This document shows, one piece after another, positions 8,241 through 11,784 of a stretch of DNA of 11,784 bases. Source of the stretch: Spirogloea muscicola (lineage: Eukaryota > Streptophyta > Zygnematophyceae > Spirogloeales > Spirogloeaceae); NCBI GenBank assembly GCA_009602725.1, contig WELB01000084.1:288030-299813 (forward strand). Reading direction: 5' to 3'. The position numbers and the translations under genes are program-made. The notes below the pieces were generated by a model that was not told the origin of the DNA, made no database searches, and was given only the letters and a program-made list of their open reading frames with translations. The stretch's first letter is position 1; the number at the start of each line of letters is the position of its first letter.

Positions 8241-11200
8241 TTAATTCTGCTCCTCAACCTTCTTCTCGTCTGCAAACTCTTGCGCTCCCCGTTCCATGTG
8301 ACGCTTGGCCTTGTCAATGGCAAGGCGCGTTGTGGATGAACCTGTGTATGTCGACCCAGAGCCGCCACCGTAGCGCTCTCCCTCCTTGCCCAGCTCCGCT
8401 TCCTCGCGCTTTTCCTTGGCTTCCTCTTCTGCAGGGTCCACTACCTTGACACGTACTGGCGCAACAGGGATTGAGTTCCACCACATTGACAAGCGGCTCG
8501 CTCTCTGCGAGTATCAACAATCACGTTCAACCCCGTCCATCAGGGTCAGTAAGCAGCACATCACAAAAGAGTGGCATGTCACTAATTCAGCAGCAATCAG
8601 CTGCATGACATAAACTCCTACCCGCTGGAAATTGATCAAGGCATTACGCAACTGTTGGACGGAGAAGCCTCTGAACAAAAGGGACAATCATACTCCCTCA
8701 ATCAAAAGTGCTGCCTTATCTACCTGCAGGCGTGGCTGGCCTGAAGCCCGCTGCTTGCTGGCAAACAGATTTGCTGTAAAAAGGAACACGAGGCATGCCG
8801 ACATCAGCACCCGGATGGGGACGAGGAGCAAAAACAGCGCCACCGCTGTAAAGACTATGATAACTTTGTTGGTCGCCTGCAAGGCATCAAGAAGGTGAGA
8901 AGAGGTCAGCAACATAGCTGTTGCACATTGCTTGACACATACAATATAAATCTTTCCAGCAATGCTGCTGTGGAGCTGTGAAAGAGCTTGGTAAGTGCTT
9001 GAAAGTGCTTAACAAGCACTTTCATAAGGGATCAAAGTGAAGACATCAGGCTTCAAAAATAGGATACTTGGCTCTCAAACACGCAGAATATGCCTTGAAG
9101 CTCACGGGCGGGACGTCTGAGTGGACAAGTGTGCGCCACTTAAGGAGCGCAACATTGATGCCCTGTAGGATGTGCTCAACAGTATCCAGCGCTTCCTTCA
9201 GCATGATGAGCTGCGAGACAGCGCTCGAGGGTGGCCCAGTTGTCATCTTCAGGGGCGCATTGCGGGACAGGTGCTTGTGGAAGCGCAGTATAATCATGAG
9301 GAATACAATGCCAAGTAGCAAGATGGGAATCAGATTCCAGAATATTAGGTCACTGCACAGAGCAATCAATCCCACCAAAAGCTCCCCATCAGAGCTAGTC
9401 CGGAACTGTTAAGGTTGCCTAAGCAATTGTTGCACCACTGCCTGGAAGACTCACAACAGATGAGACTTCACAGCGTCCAGTATGAACATTCTAGACTCCA
9501 TGCAACAGCAGAAGTAGCGCACGCCTGCTGCCTTCAGCAAATAAGAATCCCTGACCTGTGAATGCAGGCGAGCAGGGCGAACAGGCACACAACACTAGCA
9601 AGTGGCCGCTCCCACTGCGTGAGGCCTATAAATTCCTTGCCCGTCTTGATGATCGGGCTCAGCAGGTCCTGCATGCATGAATACTATGAGTGGTCTATGT
9701 GTCACCAGCAAGTACCACGCTTATTCAAGTCTTGCCGATGGGCGTGGAAGACCTGAATTCCTTGCAGGCTAGATTGGCTGATTGCGACCATGGTCTGTGT
9801 GTGGCCAAGCATCAAATGGTCATCATTGAGCAGGTCAGGTGAAGCGATAGGGCAGACCCCAAGTAGCTGGACATTGGTCGGGATCCCCGAGATGAGTGCC
9901 TGGTCGATGCTCGACTGCGCCTGCGCCGCCAGCGCCTCCTGGGCCCTGCCAGACGACGTGACCAGGGAGGCCGCCGACATCGGTCAGCGAGAGTGCAAGG
10001 CAACAGCAATGGCGGGCAGCACCTTGCGGCTATCTTGCTGCTCAGCAGGCCAAGGATCAGCAGCCGGCGCTACCAAGCGGTGCTTGCGCAGCAAGGAGGC
10101 GGCAGGTGCAAGGAGAGCGCTCACCGGCACAGCTCAACAGCGTGCTCCAGCTTAGTCTTGCGCCCAACCTCGAGCTCCTTGGCAACGACCAGGTACTCGA
10201 CGTCGTCATCCCGCCCACCTCGGAACAACGCCATGGGGTTGTGCACGATGCGGTTGACGGCAGATGTCAGCCCACTGCCGCCGTCGTCGCTGTTGCCCGC
10301 AGCTGCTGCAGGGCCTCCAGCCTTCTTGGGTGCATTGCGCTGCCAGAAGTACAGGCGCTGCATGCCCTGCGGCGCCTTGTCAGGGAGCGCCGCCACAGGC
10401 TTAACGTGGCCTTCCTTCTCTTCCGCCAGCGCACCATAGGCGGCCTGCCGCACCGCCTCCCCGGCCTCAGCGACAGCCACTGCGGACTCCGCTGCGGTGC
10501 CCTTGAGGGGCTGGCGCAAGCCCGTATCGGACGTCGCAACCTCCTGTCCGACGGCAATCGGCGCAATCGCTTCAGTGGGCCGCGGCGGCGGCGTCGGCGG
10601 CTGCGCTTCAAGGCCAGCAGCAGCGAGAGCAGCGCTGTCCTTGGAAGCCAGGGCGGCCTCCTTGTCTGCAGCAGCAGCATCAGTGGTGGTGAGGAACGGC
10701 TGCAGCGCCGAGCGGAGCCAGCCGGTGCCGCCGGCTGCGGTGGCGCCGTCAGCCGCCTTGACAGGTGCTTGGCCGTTCATGGCAGCAGACTCTTTGGAGG
10801 TGGCGGCGGTGGCGGCGCTGCCCTCGGCTTGGCTCGCCGTGCCCAGCGCGTCGTCGAGCTCGGCCTCTAGGCCGTCGCCGGCGAGCAGGCCGTCCCAGTC
10901 CTTGAGGTGCCGTTGCTCGCGCTCGGCCTTGTCACGGCGGTCCTCTCGGCCCTTGCCCGTCGCCTCGTCAAGGCGCCCGGCGGTCGTCCCGGTGGCCACC
11001 TGCTCGGCCAGCACGGCCACGTCGTCCAGTGACGCCTCCAGCTGGGCCACAACGGCCTCCATGGCACCCTCGGAGCCCCAGATGGCGACCGCCAGCGCCA
11101 GCTCCACCAGGTTGCCTTGCGGCACGCGGCTCGCCCACGTGTACGGCAGCAACCGGTCTGGCTCGCTGGGCAGCCGCCCCAGGACCGCCATCGCCGCCTG

Positions 11201-11462
11201 CAGTGACGTCACGCCTGCGGCCGCCAGCGCCACAGCTTCCTTGACGCCGTCATCATCCCAGTAATCACCTGACAGGTGAGCAGCGCCGATGCTCGAGCCG
11301 GCCTCATCAATGTCTGCATCGCTGGTCGTGCTCGTGCGGCCGCCCTTCCAGTGCTCCCGCACGAATGCGTGCACACTGAGCACCTCGGTGATTTCTGCCA
11401 TCCAGCAGTCACGCAGCTGGTGGCTTGTGTACTCAACAAAGTCGATTACCCATGGCTTGTCC
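8241..11462 (-). CDS. DUF639-family membrane protein, 5' partial, 7 exons
   Basis: Seen: minus-strand exons 11462-10125, 9945-9858, 9668-9556, 9352-9106, 8876-8724, 8651-8622 and 8504-8241 join in phase to 743 residues ending at TAA. Introns are 179, 189, 203, 229, 72 and 117 bp, all GT-AG. Motifs in order: DKPWVIDFVEYTSHQLRDCW and EVLSVHAFVREHW (N-terminal part), VHNPMALF (about 402-409), LISGIPTNVQLL (about 463-474), GLTQWERPLASV, LKEALDTVEHILQGINVALLKWRTL, and WWNSIPVAPVRV near the C-terminus. Hydrophobic segments suggest two to four membrane passes at about 497-512, 514-538 and 598-632. Known: this order, including the terminal W-x-x-x-P-x-x-P-V motif, is that of the plant DUF639 family (PF04842), membrane proteins of unknown function. 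Odd: an Ala-rich, low-complexity insertion at about residues 190-370, and a charged C-terminal tail after the last conserved motif. The N-terminus lies beyond the right edge; the exon at 11462 starts with a split codon. Confidence 0.88.
9000..9024. repeat. Perfect 11-bp hairpin with 3-nt loop inside a DUF639-gene intron
   Basis: TGAAAGTGCTT (9000-9010), loop AAC, AAGCACTTTCA (9014-9024). It lies in the 229-bp intron at 8877-9105, and a partial direct copy (TAAGTGCTTG) precedes it. Too short for a typical miRNA precursor; role unknown. Confidence 0.7.
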
Positions 11463-11641
11463 CTGCAAACAAGGGAAAGGTGGACTGATCATGGCAATTT
11501 TGGCCTCTCAGATGATTGCCATAAGCTCCAAATATCTTTAGTGACGGAGGAGGCAGAGAGGTTGGAAGGGAGGGAGGGTATGTGGAAGCTGAAGGGCAGC
11601 AGGGAAAGTGGGCAAAAGGTGATCAGAAGTTGAAGGAGAAG
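11463..11641 (-). other. Upstream intron of the DUF639 gene (3' part)
   Basis: On the minus strand this leads into the acceptor TTTGCAG that ends at 11463, before the first visible exon. It is pyrimidine-rich on that strand and contains no exon I can support. The donor of this intron is not identified in the window. Confidence 0.6.
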
Positions 11642-11784
11642 CGAGGAAGGGAGGTGAGGGAGGGAGGGGCAGGGTGGGAGAGAGGGAGGGAGGGAGGGAG
11701 GGAGGAAGGGAGGTGGAGAGAGAGTAGGGAGGGAGGGAGACGGACTAAATGGGCGAAGAGAGAGGGGGGGGGGGGGGGGGGGGG
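11642..11784. repeat. Purine minisatellite (GGGA/GGAG units) ending in a run of 21 G
   Basis: From about 11642 the plus strand is almost purely G and A, with many GGGA and GGAG units (a regular GGGAGGGA run at about 11685-11702), interrupted near 11740-11760. It closes with 21 consecutive G at 11764-11784. Such tracts can form G-quadruplex or triplex DNA. A homopolymer exactly at the window end may also be an assembly artefact. Confidence 0.85.

Noticed and set aside
9669-9857. Continuation of the DUF639 exon beyond 9858
   Set aside because: The frame stays open for a while, but family conservation jumps from GIPTNVQLLG to DLLSPIIK at 9668, so this is an intron with GT and AG ends.
10106-11264. 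Two plus-strand open frames of about 255 codons opposite the DUF639 gene
   Set aside because: They are antisense shadows of the GC-rich, Ala-rich exon at 10125-11462, with low-complexity translations and no motif.

Overview
The window is nuclear DNA from a member of the green lineage, most likely a unicellular green alga (a trebouxiophyte-type genome fits; genus not determinable). Reasons: every recognisable gene is cut by short GT-AG introns of about 50-260 bp; two of the recognisable proteins belong to families known mainly from plants and green algae (Root_cap and DUF639); one carries an algal-style Pro/Lys linker; and the pentamer TGTAA, the usual green-algal polyadenylation signal, lies just downstream of two of the three genes. 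There is no bacterial operon, CRISPR array, integron or recognisable intact transposon.

Layout. (1) 1-1328, plus strand: the 3' part of a secreted Root_cap-domain protein, four exons, open at the left edge, with a Pro-rich linker before the domain. (2) 1329-4495: about 3.2 kb without a convincing protein gene. It holds diverged, dispersed copies of a short repeat whose core folds as a GGCTGG/CCAGCC hairpin (about 2.5-4.25 kb), and a GC-rich patch with adjacent hairpins (3.27-3.6 kb). (3) 4496-6839, plus strand: a seven-exon gene for a protein of about 444 residues that I do not recognise; a phase-consistent model is possible, and two leftover splice-bounded segments look like poison or alternative exons. 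(4) 6840-8240: about 1.4 kb between two convergent genes, containing their polyadenylation signals and little else. (5) 8241-11462, minus strand: the C-terminal 743 residues of a DUF639 membrane protein in seven exons, including a 30-nt microexon; its 5' end lies beyond the right edge. (6) 11463-11784: upstream intron of that gene, ending in a purine minisatellite and a run of 21 G.

The three genes are not a pathway or an operon. They are ordinary neighbouring nuclear genes, the last two convergent. I see no clear new biological system. The most interesting material is the intergenic hairpin repeat family, the unrecognised gene with its possible poison exons, and the Ala-rich insertion and microexon of the DUF639 gene. 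All exon joins were made by eye from splice sites, reading phase and remembered family conservation.
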